Below are positions 46,725 to 54,839 of a DNA stretch of 64,000 bases, piece by piece. The stretch's first letter is position 1, and the number at the start of each line of letters is the position of its first letter. A program made the position numbers and the translations under genes. This DNA comes from Cellvibrionaceae bacterium AOL6 (GTDB lineage: Bacteria > Pseudomonadota > Gammaproteobacteria > Pseudomonadales > Cellvibrionaceae). The notes beneath the pieces were generated by a model. The model worked only from the letters and a program-made list of their open reading frames with translations, was not told the DNA's origin and did no database searches. The stretch is from positions 1-64,000 of the forward strand of contig NOXC01000020.1 of NCBI GenBank assembly GCA_003265435.1. The letters run 5' to 3'.

Positions 46725-47243
46725 TCAGGAATCCTTCAGCGTAAGTACGGTATTTAATTGGCGCACTTCTTTTTTGTAACGTCGGTCTAGCGCAGTCGCG
46801 AATGGGATGGCGATAATCGCGACCACCATGCCCGCCATCGTCGGAATCGTCGCCGCGCTCACCCCATCCGCCATGGCTCGCGGGTTGCCGGAGCCCATAA
46901 ATGCCATGACATCAAACACCTGAATCATCCCCGTCACGGTACCCATTAAACCGAACATCGGCAGCAGGGCAATCAGCGTGGGAATCAACTTCATGTTTTT
47001 GAGCATTTGACAGTCAAGCTCGGACATCCACTGACGTCTCTGCTTGCGTGCGTACCATGAGCTGTGATCCGCACGCGCCAGCCAATTTTTCTGATACGTG
47101 TCGATCGACTGGCGGTGCTCCCGAAGAAAGTACCAGTAGCGCTCCAGAATCACCCACCACAGCCAGACGGCAAGCAGCAGGATGGCCCAGAGCACATCCC
47201 CGCCTTTTTCCATGAAATCACGAAATGCCGTTATAGCCTCCAT
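46725..47243 (-). CDS. exbB: ExbB-type biopolymer transport protein (short, ExbB2-like)
   Basis: A 172-residue MotA/TolQ/ExbB-family protein with three membrane helices and the signature LIALLPMFGLMGTVTGMI near residue 95. With ExbD it forms the proton channel that drives TonB. It is the second MotA/TolQ homologue in the cluster, after TtpC, as in the TonB2 system of Vibrio. Confidence 0.9.
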   Translation of the reverse strand: MEAITAFRDFMEKGGDVLWAILLLAVWLWWVILERYWYFLREHRQSIDTYQKNWLARADHSSWYARKQRRQWMSELDCQMLKNMKLIPTLIALLPMFGLMGTVTGMIQVFDVMAFMGSGNPRAMADGVSAATIPTMAGMVVAIIAIPFATALDRRYKKEVRQLNTVLTLKDS

Positions 47244-47244
47244 A

Positions 47245-48612
47245 TCAGGCTCCTTTCGCTTCCGCTTCGGCTTTTTTCGCCATCAGACCGGCAGCCTGCT
47301 CGCTGATCATCTTGCCTATCTGCGTCACTTTGGCCGACAGCATGCTGTGCGTCAGCAGAAGTGGAATGGCCGCACACAAACCCAGCACCGTTGTGATCAA
47401 CGCTTGCGAAATCCCTCCCGCCATAAGTTTGGGATCACCTGTACCAAACAAGGTAATGGCCTGGAAGGTTCCAATCATACCGGTCACCGTACCGAGCAGG
47501 CCCATCAGAGGTGCCACTGCCGCGAGCACTTTGACGATGGGCAAACCTTTCTTGATTTCCGCCATATCCAAAATGACCACTTCCTGTAACTTGCGCTCAA
47601 CGGTTTCGATATCGAGATGTTTGTTCTCGTAGTACGCTGTCATTACACGTCCCAGCGGATTGTCTTCTTCGACTTTATCGAGGTTTTTCAGCTGACGTTT
47701 CATGCGTGAAGTGATACGCGATAAGCGAAGAAAACGCTCAAGCACGATCAACAAGCCAATAATACCGATGGCAATAATGGCATAGCCCACAGTACCGCCC
47801 TGGGCAACACGCTCTTTCAGACTCGGTGACTGAACCAGCAAGCCGAGCAATGCACCACGAGAGGGGTCTATCGTAAAATCAACGCGCTCTCCGGGTGCCG
47901 CCGAGGCCATGGCGGCCGCGCTGCTACGCACGTAACCGGCAGGTTGGCGCGGCAGCACCAGAAGCTCACCATCCTCACCGAGATAGTTCAAATAGAGGTC
48001 ATCGGTTACCACATTAAAGGTACCGACACGAACGACATCGGCCGCAAAGCGTGTACCGTCTGGATCGATGACTTCGTGATTAAAGCTGTGCACGGTACCA
48101 GAGTACGCCACCTCTTCGATCAACAACTGCCAGAGCGCACGCATCTGCCCAATGCTGGGTACCTCGGTCGCTTCGGCCAACGCGGAAGCGGTCTCCTTAC
48201 GAGCAGGCATTTCAGCACTGATCAACGAGGCATAGACCGTGGTCTCCACATCATCTGCAGTTTGACGAAACACACCAAACAGCTCGCCCAAATCGCCTGT
48301 CCGGCGATCAAGCACGTCCTGCAATTCGCCAATTTTTACTTCATTTTCATCAAATTCACTGCGCAGCGCATCGCGCTCGGCTTCGGCATTCCGCACAGCG
48401 GCTTGCGCATCGGCCAGTAGCTTAGCCTGCTCGGAGGCAGCAGAACGAAAGCGCGCTTCACGCTCTTTATTGATACGTGATTCTTCTTGCGCCTGCGCAT
48501 TAACTTTCGACAATAATTCAGTCAAACCTTCTGCGCCCTGTGCTTGCCCTAAAGTAGGCAGCAGAAAAAGCCCGGCCAGGAGCGCCTGAGTAAAACGACT
48601 ATTCCAGTTCAT
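47245..48612 (-). CDS. TtpC-like MotA/TolQ/ExbB-family protein
   Basis: A 455-residue protein: signal peptide (cleavage near GQAQG), a long periplasmic region with coiled coil (residues about 30-120), then three membrane helices from about 270 with the MotA/TolQ signature LAAVAPLMGLLGTVTGMI near 380. This architecture is TtpC, which Vibrio TonB2 systems require. Start 48612 follows GGAGG with good spacing and lies 1 base after the DUF3450 stop. Confidence 0.88.
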   Translation of the reverse strand: MNWNSRFTQALLAGLFLLPTLGQAQGAEGLTELLSKVNAQAQEESRINKEREARFRSAASEQAKLLADAQAAVRNAEAERDALRSEFDENEVKIGELQDVLDRRTGDLGELFGVFRQTADDVETTVYASLISAEMPARKETASALAEATEVPSIGQMRALWQLLIEEVAYSGTVHSFNHEVIDPDGTRFAADVVRVGTFNVVTDDLYLNYLGEDGELLVLPRQPAGYVRSSAAAMASAAPGERVDFTIDPSRGALLGLLVQSPSLKERVAQGGTVGYAIIAIGIIGLLIVLERFLRLSRITSRMKRQLKNLDKVEEDNPLGRVMTAYYENKHLDIETVERKLQEVVILDMAEIKKGLPIVKVLAAVAPLMGLLGTVTGMIGTFQAITLFGTGDPKLMAGGISQALITTVLGLCAAIPLLLTHSMLSAKVTQIGKMISEQAAGLMAKKAEAEAKGA

Positions 48613-48613
48613 G

Positions 48614-49456
48614 TTATCCGGCCTCCGGCGCATTAAAAGGAAGTTTCAACAATGAGGGTGGCGCTTGCTTACGCGCAATACGCAGGCCTTTTTGGATACT
48701 GCTGCGATATTTATCGGTCAGAATTTCCCACTGACCGGATTCTGCATTCCAACGACCACTCTCTTTACCATCCAGCGTCTGGTAAAAAAGACCTACGCGG
48801 CCAAAGCGCAAGAAATCAACACTTCTCGCCTCATTATTGACGACGAGTTCGCCTCGGTAAGCCTCGATAGTGCGGCCGTATTCGGCTTCAACCACGTAGG
48901 CTTCCATAATTCGACGGTACTTCTCTCCCGCACTGACGTCTGCGCGATCAATCAATTCGCGCAAAGCGGCAACCCGTTCAATGCGCTCATCGCGCAGAAA
49001 AGGCACATCGGCATCCACCAGCTCCTCGAGGGTATCGGTCATCGTGATCATGAAAGGCAAGGCCCCAGTCTCGATGGATTCGATTTGCTCTGTCTGACTG
49101 ATAATTGATGTGATTTCTTTCTTTTGAGAGGCAACCAGACGACGCAGTTGCTCGTTGTAAATTTCCAGACTCTCTGCACGCGCAAGCGCGGCACGGTACT
49201 GCTGAAAATCACTGGCCGTTTTTTCATCCATGTTGTCAATGCGTGTTTGACTTGCGGCAGCCGCTTTATCCGAAGCTGTTTGCGCTTCGACTGTCGCGTT
49301 CTGCGCCGAGGCCATACTCGCGTAACCTGCAATAAAAACAGGTAGCGACCAGTACGCTAGCCGTCGTAAAAAAGTGGGGGCCTCCTGCCCCGCCAATTCA
49401 GTCCTTTCGCGACGGGCTTGCGCTACGTAAGACCGTGATCTGTCTTTGCTAAACAT
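48614..49456 (-). CDS. DUF3450 protein of the TonB2-type cluster
   Basis: A 280-residue protein with an N-terminal hydrophobic export signal (about residues 30-52, preceded by a basic, unusually long leader) and an extended coiled coil (to about 125). DUF3450 genes stand first in TonB2/TtpC clusters in Vibrio, Shewanella and relatives. It is probably periplasmic and part of the energising complex; no biochemical role is established. It starts 18 bases after the receptor stop. Confidence 0.85.
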   Translation of the reverse strand: MFSKDRSRSYVAQARRERTELAGQEAPTFLRRLAYWSLPVFIAGYASMASAQNATVEAQTASDKAAAASQTRIDNMDEKTASDFQQYRAALARAESLEIYNEQLRRLVASQKKEITSIISQTEQIESIETGALPFMITMTDTLEELVDADVPFLRDERIERVAALRELIDRADVSAGEKYRRIMEAYVVEAEYGRTIEAYRGELVVNNEARSVDFLRFGRVGLFYQTLDGKESGRWNAESGQWEILTDKYRSSIQKGLRIARKQAPPSLLKLPFNAPEAG

Positions 49457-49474
49457 AAAGCCTTCCTACAGAAA

Positions 49475-51850
49475 TTAAAATTTATAGGCGATGGACGCTT
49501 CCCAGTTGAACGGCTTTTCGGGGAGTACCACCGAAGTACCAAACAGGTTCGGGAAGTTTGAGCGATAGTATTTTTCGCTGGTGATGTTTTTCAGATTCAG
49601 CGAGAAGTCCCATGTGTCCGTGGTGTACCCCAGGCCCATGTTAAACAGGTCGTAGCTCGGAAGCGTCACACTGCCGGTGTAGCCACTGGGCGTATCGTCA
49701 GCATGGAAGTAGCTGAAATTCACTGAGTAATTTTCTAGGAAGCTGTAAAACAGCGTCATGCTGTAACTATTTTTCGGGATACCCGCTTTTTCTGCAGGGC
49801 CGGCAACCACACCATTGACCACACCACCGTAGAACGCGCCTGGGGAGACATTCGGCAAATCTTCAGCACCGAGGAAGGTAAAGCGGCTGCCCTCTTCCTG
49901 AGTATTGAGGTTTACGATCTCGATCTGTGTTGCCGCTGCGGTGAAAGTAAGGTCGTCAGTAATAACGTAACGCACTTCCAATTCAGTACCGGTGGTTTCT
50001 ACAGATTCGTTTGTTGTGGCACTTTGTGCATTGTAATCCGTGCGATCCTGCTCAAAATACGCGAGAGCCGCATACAGGCGCCCATCCAGGAAGCTGCCCT
50101 TAATACCCCCTTCCAGTAAGTTCGAATCATCCATCGCGGCTTCATCGAGGATATTACCCACAGTCAGTTCAGCGCCCTGGCCTGCAATCATCGTCAACTG
50201 AGACGAAGCCGTCGCGTATGGCGTAATTCCCCAGGGCGAAGCCCATGAGAACGACGCCGTCCAGCTCGTGCCACTCTGGGTGTCTTCCGCATACGCATCC
50301 TCACCCTCTGGATACAACAGTTTGTCATCCGGTGTCATGCTATTCATGGAAACCGAATCATAACGTGCACCGAGGATCGCGCTCAGGCCATAGCCAAACT
50401 CGAGATCCGCCATAACGCCGAAGCCATAGTCGGTGTAATCCCCGACGTAGTACTCGGAGTACTCCGCATCAATCGTGGTAGCCAGCACACGCTTGTCGAG
50501 TGCGGTAGACGGCCCAGTCAGATCGCGGCGGTCAAAATACTCGTGAATGTAGTCATCGCCGTGTTCAAATTCCGTGTGTCGAATTGACGGGGAGAACTGA
50601 ATGCCACCACTCAAAGCACCTTCAAACGCGTATTCCAGAATCAAACGTTCCTCAATTACAGAAGAGTCGTGAAACTGAGAAAAGCCGTAGGCATTTTCAT
50701 TCAGGTTTTTATAGGCGTCGTAGAAGAGCTTATTGGTTAAGCTCCAACCTGAACCCAAGTCATGGAAAATATCGAAATAGAGCGTGGTTGCTTCGTTTTG
50801 CAGCAAATCTTCTGGGGCGACAAGGACGTTGTAGTGTTTAAGCTGTGTCTCACCCGTTGAGGTCAACATTTGGTTCGGCTTCAAATCATCATCGGTAATG
50901 GCTTCGAAGTCGGGCAGGAAGAAAAACTGATCGATATCACCTGCATCATATTCAGCATGAGAAATACGCCCATCACCATCGGTGTCCAGCGAGGTCGGCG
51001 AGCCTGTGATATAGGTGCCGTTGTCGATCAAGTCCTGCGTCAAACGGTTCCAACCTGCCACCTGGTTCCCATCAAATTCGTGATACATACCACCGAACTC
51101 GAAGCGCGTTGACGCACTGAGATCCATGTTGAATGAGGCTTGGTAGATGTTCTGATCGGTTGCGGAGTTTTCGTAGTAAGAGCCGGAGTTCTCCGTTTCG
51201 GCATACAGGTAGTAGCCCATGCTCTTATCGCCCATCGACATGGGGCCACCGACTTCAGCAGAGACAATATTTTTATCCCAGCTACCGCGATTGATCTTCA
51301 TGCGGCCCGTGGCGTCTTCGAGATATTGTCCGGTTTCCGCACGTGAAGACTTGGGTACAAAGTTCAGATAACCGCCAATTTTGGCAGGACCCATGATGGG
51401 TGTTGCGGGACCACGCACAATATCGATGCGGTCAGACGCGCCCAGAGGCGTCGGGTAGTTACCCGGGTTATCAAGGCGACGCATACCACGGAAGTAAACT
51501 TCGCCAGCGGTACCCCGCACATCGAGCGAGCCCGCCACACCAAAGAATGACTGCGTGAACGCACCCGGTGAGACCACAACCAGGTCGTCGATGTCGCTGA
51601 GGTTTAACGCTTCAATCATATTGGAGCTGATGGAACTGACCGCGCGAGGCGTCTCCAACAGGTTTTTACCAAAACCGAACACCGACTCCACGGGTTCGGT
51701 CGGCAGCAAGCCGAGGTCATCCTGAACCTCTTCCTCCGCAATAAAGGTTTCCAACTCTACTGCGTCTTCATCCTGGGCGTGAGCAAAAGAAACGAACGCT
51801 GTAATGCTCAGCGCCAGCAGACTTTTCTGATAGTAATTTGATGACGACAT
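49475..51850 (-). CDS. TonB-dependent receptor of the purine locus
   Basis: A 791-residue outer-membrane receptor: signal peptide ending near AHAQ, plug domain (PRAVSSISSNMIEAL, VRGTAGEVYFRGMRR, IVRGPATPIMGPAKIGGYLNF) and a 22-strand-type barrel ending in YKF. A canonical EF-hand loop, DTDGDGRISHAE (51-kb side, 50951-50986), sits in a predicted extracellular loop. GGGGGAAG precedes the ATG. It is the first gene of a long operon with its own TonB system and purine enzymes, so a purine or nucleoside substrate is inferred. A sigma-54-type promoter and a dyad lie upstream. Confidence 0.88.
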   Translation of the reverse strand: MSSSNYYQKSLLALSITAFVSFAHAQDEDAVELETFIAEEEVQDDLGLLPTEPVESVFGFGKNLLETPRAVSSISSNMIEALNLSDIDDLVVVSPGAFTQSFFGVAGSLDVRGTAGEVYFRGMRRLDNPGNYPTPLGASDRIDIVRGPATPIMGPAKIGGYLNFVPKSSRAETGQYLEDATGRMKINRGSWDKNIVSAEVGGPMSMGDKSMGYYLYAETENSGSYYENSATDQNIYQASFNMDLSASTRFEFGGMYHEFDGNQVAGWNRLTQDLIDNGTYITGSPTSLDTDGDGRISHAEYDAGDIDQFFFLPDFEAITDDDLKPNQMLTSTGETQLKHYNVLVAPEDLLQNEATTLYFDIFHDLGSGWSLTNKLFYDAYKNLNENAYGFSQFHDSSVIEERLILEYAFEGALSGGIQFSPSIRHTEFEHGDDYIHEYFDRRDLTGPSTALDKRVLATTIDAEYSEYYVGDYTDYGFGVMADLEFGYGLSAILGARYDSVSMNSMTPDDKLLYPEGEDAYAEDTQSGTSWTASFSWASPWGITPYATASSQLTMIAGQGAELTVGNILDEAAMDDSNLLEGGIKGSFLDGRLYAALAYFEQDRTDYNAQSATTNESVETTGTELEVRYVITDDLTFTAAATQIEIVNLNTQEEGSRFTFLGAEDLPNVSPGAFYGGVVNGVVAGPAEKAGIPKNSYSMTLFYSFLENYSVNFSYFHADDTPSGYTGSVTLPSYDLFNMGLGYTTDTWDFSLNLKNITSEKYYRSNFPNLFGTSVVLPEKPFNWEASIAYKF

Positions 51851-51864
51851 GACTTCCCCCGATT

Positions 51865-51890
51865 GGTCATTGAATAATGTGTCAATGACC
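51865..51890. promoter_or_regulatory. Inverted repeat in the leader of the receptor operon
   Basis: GGTCATTGA and TCAATGACC form a perfect 9-base dyad across 8 bases, 15 bases upstream of the receptor start codon. It overlaps the start point predicted from the sigma-54 site, so it could be an operator or an RNA hairpin near the 5' end. Confidence 0.5.
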
Positions 51891-51895
51891 GAATC

Positions 51896-51910
51896 GCAAC
51901 AAGCATGCCA
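51896..51910 (-). promoter_or_regulatory. Sigma-54 (-24/-12) promoter of the receptor/TonB/purine operon
   Basis: On the minus strand TGGCATGCTTGTTGC has the GG and GC dinucleotides at exact -24/-12 spacing, with one mismatch in TGGCAC and a full TTGC. The predicted start is near 51884 and the ATG is at 51850. Confidence 0.5.
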
Positions 51911-52058
51911 AAAACCTGTCCAACTGGTTATGTTTTAGAAATTACTGCAATTGCCGCGTGAAACGTGCGTTTGGAGGGAGGTGCTTCGGAGTCAAAATGA
52001 AAAAGTGGGACGCTCAGACAGACTACAGCAGCGCCTGACGCCCCAAAAAAATGCACGA

Positions 52059-53528
52059 TTACTGGAGCGTGCACAGTTCATAACGCTGACATATAAAGCC
52101 TCTTGGCGACGGCACTTCATCCGCTGCCACTGGCCCCGACTTGCTCACCGATTTCATAAAACGTTCGGTGCGCTTTTTATGAGAGGCAAGCAGTGTGCGC
52201 TTCAGTTCATCGTCGACAAACGCATAGCTCAGTGAGTTGGTATGCAGCAGTTGCAGCTCTTCCCAACTCAAATCAAATTCCGTGACCGCAACGAAAAACT
52301 CGTCCGTCATCGTACTGTCCCACATGCCGCGATCGTCTGTGGATAAGGCCACCGGGATGCCAGTGCGCAAGTACTCTGGAAAAGGGTGTTGCTGATAATC
52401 ACTCACGTATTCCAATAAGAGATTACTGATCAGATTGATTTCGATCAGATAGGGGCCGTGACGCATCAGCAGCATGGTATCGGGGTCACTGATCAAGTTA
52501 ATGCCATGGCCTATACGGTCCGCCCCGAGCAGCAAGGTATCGCGCACATGCTGATTCGGCTCATCCACTTCTCCTGCGTGAATCGACAGCTTCACCCCAC
52601 TGTACTCCTTCCGCAGCTCCCTCAGCGTGCTGAGAAATCGCAAAGGATAGCCTTTGTCGTTGTCCTCTCGCCCAACCATGTTCACCGCGACCCACAGGTC
52701 ATTGTTTTCATGGACGAAGCGGTACATGCGCTCGAGGTCCTGTTCGGCGGAGGGCAAGAAACGCAAGATGGAACGCTGGAAGCGTACGGTGACTCCCGTT
52801 TTGGCCACATCGGCTTGAGCCAAGCGATTTCGATAAATCTGCGCCACTTCTTCACTACTGAATCCTGAACCGTCGGGCTTCAAAAAACCACCGGTACCGA
52901 CCTGCGGTTCAAAATAGATCAAGCCCTCTTCACCAAACTCTCGCATATTCAGATAAATCAGCTCAGCTAAGATGTAGGGGTTGCTGTAGATATCATTCAA
53001 GCGCTGCCAGTGTGTCTGGAAAAACTCATCTCGCCCTTCATGGGCCTTATCAAGCCGAATGCTGTTCAACCAGGCTGTTTTTTCATCCTCGTTCAAATCC
53101 TTAAGCGGCTTATATTCCGTTTTTTCACACGCGCTTAATTTCTCATAGTTGGCGGCCAGCACATTTCTGAACAGCATCAGGTAGGGCGCAGGTCCAAACT
53201 CGTTGCGGGCATAAGGCTCGCAGTTATTGATGCGCACCTTTGTGTAATACTCGTATCCTCGAGCCTCCTGGGCCAGTGCCAACTCGTACCACCACTCGAC
53301 GTACCCGGAGCCGGATATGTGATTGTGCAGATCCCCCCCTTTGGGCATTTGATACAGGAAGCGATATAACTCCGCGTCAGTCGCGTCTTTTTTGAAGGAC
53401 TCAAACCAAGCACCGAAGTTATCGGACGCCTGCGCTCCTGCGCACGCACCAGCGAGGAGCAGAGCTATGGTCATGCGCACCAAAAGTTGGCTGGCGCGCG
53501 CGCTTCGTTTTACGATCTCAAGATTCAT
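52059..53528 (-). CDS. Secreted adenosine deaminase (ADGF-like)
   Basis: A 489-residue deaminase with an N-terminal signal peptide (cleavage near AGAQASD), placing it in the periplasm or outside. Metal and catalytic motifs are DLHNHISGS near residue 66, SIHAGEVDEP, RIGHGI and STDDRGMW. Length and an N-terminal extension of about 30 residues before the barrel resemble the ADGF/CECR1 class. It would convert external adenosine to inosine plus ammonia. It heads the purine locus, with a near-consensus sigma-54 promoter, and is separated from the receptor gene by 208 bases. Confidence 0.87.
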   Translation of the reverse strand: MNLEIVKRSARASQLLVRMTIALLLAGACAGAQASDNFGAWFESFKKDATDAELYRFLYQMPKGGDLHNHISGSGYVEWWYELALAQEARGYEYYTKVRINNCEPYARNEFGPAPYLMLFRNVLAANYEKLSACEKTEYKPLKDLNEDEKTAWLNSIRLDKAHEGRDEFFQTHWQRLNDIYSNPYILAELIYLNMREFGEEGLIYFEPQVGTGGFLKPDGSGFSSEEVAQIYRNRLAQADVAKTGVTVRFQRSILRFLPSAEQDLERMYRFVHENNDLWVAVNMVGREDNDKGYPLRFLSTLRELRKEYSGVKLSIHAGEVDEPNQHVRDTLLLGADRIGHGINLISDPDTMLLMRHGPYLIEINLISNLLLEYVSDYQQHPFPEYLRTGIPVALSTDDRGMWDSTMTDEFFVAVTEFDLSWEELQLLHTNSLSYAFVDDELKRTLLASHKKRTERFMKSVSKSGPVAADEVPSPRGFICQRYELCTLQ

Positions 53529-53580
53529 TGTGACTCCATTACCCTATTCACCACGGCACCGCGCAGCGTATTTGCGCGCC

Positions 53581-53595
53581 GCAACCTCTGTGCCA
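53581..53595 (-). promoter_or_regulatory. Sigma-54 (-24/-12) promoter of the secreted adenosine deaminase
   Basis: On the minus strand TGGCACAGAGGTTGC carries a perfect TGGCAC and TTGC at exact spacing. The predicted start is near 53569, about 40 bases before the ATG at 53528. Confidence 0.65.
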
Positions 53596-53617
53596 AGATC
53601 CTGAAGCCTCGCATACT

Positions 53618-53634
53618 TTGGTGACAGCTCACAA
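53618..53634. promoter_or_regulatory. Possible shared activator site between divergent sigma-54 promoters
   Basis: TTGGTGACAGCTCACAA is an imperfect dyad (GTGA/TCAC) midway between the two divergent -24/-12 elements. Enhancer-binding proteins usually bind further upstream, so this is tentative. Confidence 0.25.
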
Positions 53635-53649
53635 GCTTTCTTGACTAAA

Positions 53650-53664
53650 TGGCCAGTTTTTTGC
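53650..53664 (+). promoter_or_regulatory. Sigma-54 (-24/-12) promoter of puuE
   Basis: TGGCCAGTTTTTTGC has GG at 53651-53652 and GC at 53663-53664, exact -24/-12 spacing, and TTGCT. The T-rich spacer is common in real sites. The predicted start is near 53676 and the ATG is at 53700. Confidence 0.55.
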
Positions 53665-53699
53665 TCAATCTGTTTTTTGATTTTTAGGGAGCGGCCGCC

Positions 53700-54620
53700 A
53701 TGCCCACAGACAATGCCTACCCACGTGACCTGGTTGGATACGGCAACAACGTGCCCGCTATCGCCTGGCCTAACAATGCCAAGATCGCGGTGCAGTTCGT
53801 CTTGAATTACGAAGAAGGTGGTGAAAACTGCGTGCTGCATGGCGATACCCATTCGGAAACCTTCCTCTCCGAAATCATCGGCGCCCGCGCGTACGAAGCG
53901 CGGCATATGAGCATGGAGTCGTTGTACGAGTACGGCAGCCGCGCAGGCTTCTGGCGCCTCCACCGGTTATTCCAGCAGTATCAGATACCCGTCACGGTCT
54001 ATGCGGTCGCGATGGCGATGCAACGCAACCCGGGTGCGGTCGACGCCATGCTCGAGGCCGACTGGGAGATCGCCAGCCACGGCTACCGCTGGATAGACCA
54101 TCAATTCATGCCAGAGGAACTGGAGCGGGAACACATTGAAAAGGCCATCGACATTCACACTGCGATGACCGGTCACCGTCCGCTAGGCTGGTATACCGGG
54201 CGCGACAGCCCCAATACCCGTCGGCTGGTGTTGGAGCAAGGCGGCTTTCTCTACGATTCCGACTCCTACGCCGATGACCTCCCCTACTGGGTCAGTGGCC
54301 TCGACGCGCCCCATCTGGTGATACCTTATACGCTCGACACCAACGACATGCGCTTTGCCAGCCCTCAGGGCTTCCACAATGGCGAGCAGTTTTATCAATA
54401 CCTCAAAGATGCCTTCGATACGCTGTATGAGGAAGGTGCGAGCCAGCCCAAAATGCTCAATATCGGTTTACATTGCCGTATTATTGGTCGGCCCGGGCGT
54501 TTTCAGGGCTTGAAGCGCTTTATCGAATACGTGCAGACACACTCGGACGTATGGATCGCTAAGCGAGAAGACATTGCCCGGCATTGGCACGCCCACTACC
54601 GCCATCTCGCAGCAGAGTAG
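53700..54620 (+). CDS. puuE: Allantoinase PuuE (polysaccharide-deacetylase fold)
   Basis: Hydrolyses allantoin to allantoate. The 306-residue protein is typical of PuuE: YPRDLVGYGN near the start, VLNYEEGGE near residue 38, EIASHGYRW with the metal-ligand His, and GWYTGRDSPNTRRLV. It is unrelated in fold to cyclic-amidohydrolase allantoinases. AGGGAG lies 8 bases upstream of ATG. It is divergent from the secreted deaminase; its product is the substrate of the amidohydrolase at 37276-38514. Confidence 0.93.
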   Translation: MPTDNAYPRDLVGYGNNVPAIAWPNNAKIAVQFVLNYEEGGENCVLHGDTHSETFLSEIIGARAYEARHMSMESLYEYGSRAGFWRLHRLFQQYQIPVTVYAVAMAMQRNPGAVDAMLEADWEIASHGYRWIDHQFMPEELEREHIEKAIDIHTAMTGHRPLGWYTGRDSPNTRRLVLEQGGFLYDSDSYADDLPYWVSGLDAPHLVIPYTLDTNDMRFASPQGFHNGEQFYQYLKDAFDTLYEEGASQPKMLNIGLHCRIIGRPGRFQGLKRFIEYVQTHSDVWIAKREDIARHWHAHYRHLAAE

Positions 54621-54641
54621 ACAAACGTACACGAACAGACA

Positions 54642-54814
54642 CTATTAACCCGGCGGTGGTTTATGTCGGGTTAATAGGCGGTGCAGGAATGCAGCGCCAT
54701 GAACCGAGGGTTCATGCGAGCCCTAAAAATTCAGGGTTTTCACGCAAAGCCGCCAGATTTTTAAGGCGAAGGCAATATAGATCAGGACGATCTATATTGC
54801 CGCCGGGTTAATAG
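54642..54814. repeat. MITE-like structured element with 15-base terminal inverted repeats
   Basis: CTATTAACCCGGCGG and its exact reverse complement bound a 173-base element. Inside are several further hairpins: CATGAACC/GGTTCATG, and a perfect 13-bp stem GGCAATATAGATC/GATCTATATTGCC just before the right end. An extra CGGGTTAATAG copy lies near the left end. It has no coding potential and lies between puuE and the DUF1330 gene. It may be a miniature transposable element or a folded RNA. Confidence 0.7.
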
Positions 54815-54839
54815 ATACCGAGAATCAAGAAGCCGAACC

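Noticed and set aside
53617..53635. CRP site between puuE and the secreted deaminase
   Set aside because: The half-sites resemble GTGA/TCAC, but the spacer is 4 bases instead of 6, so it does not fit CRP.
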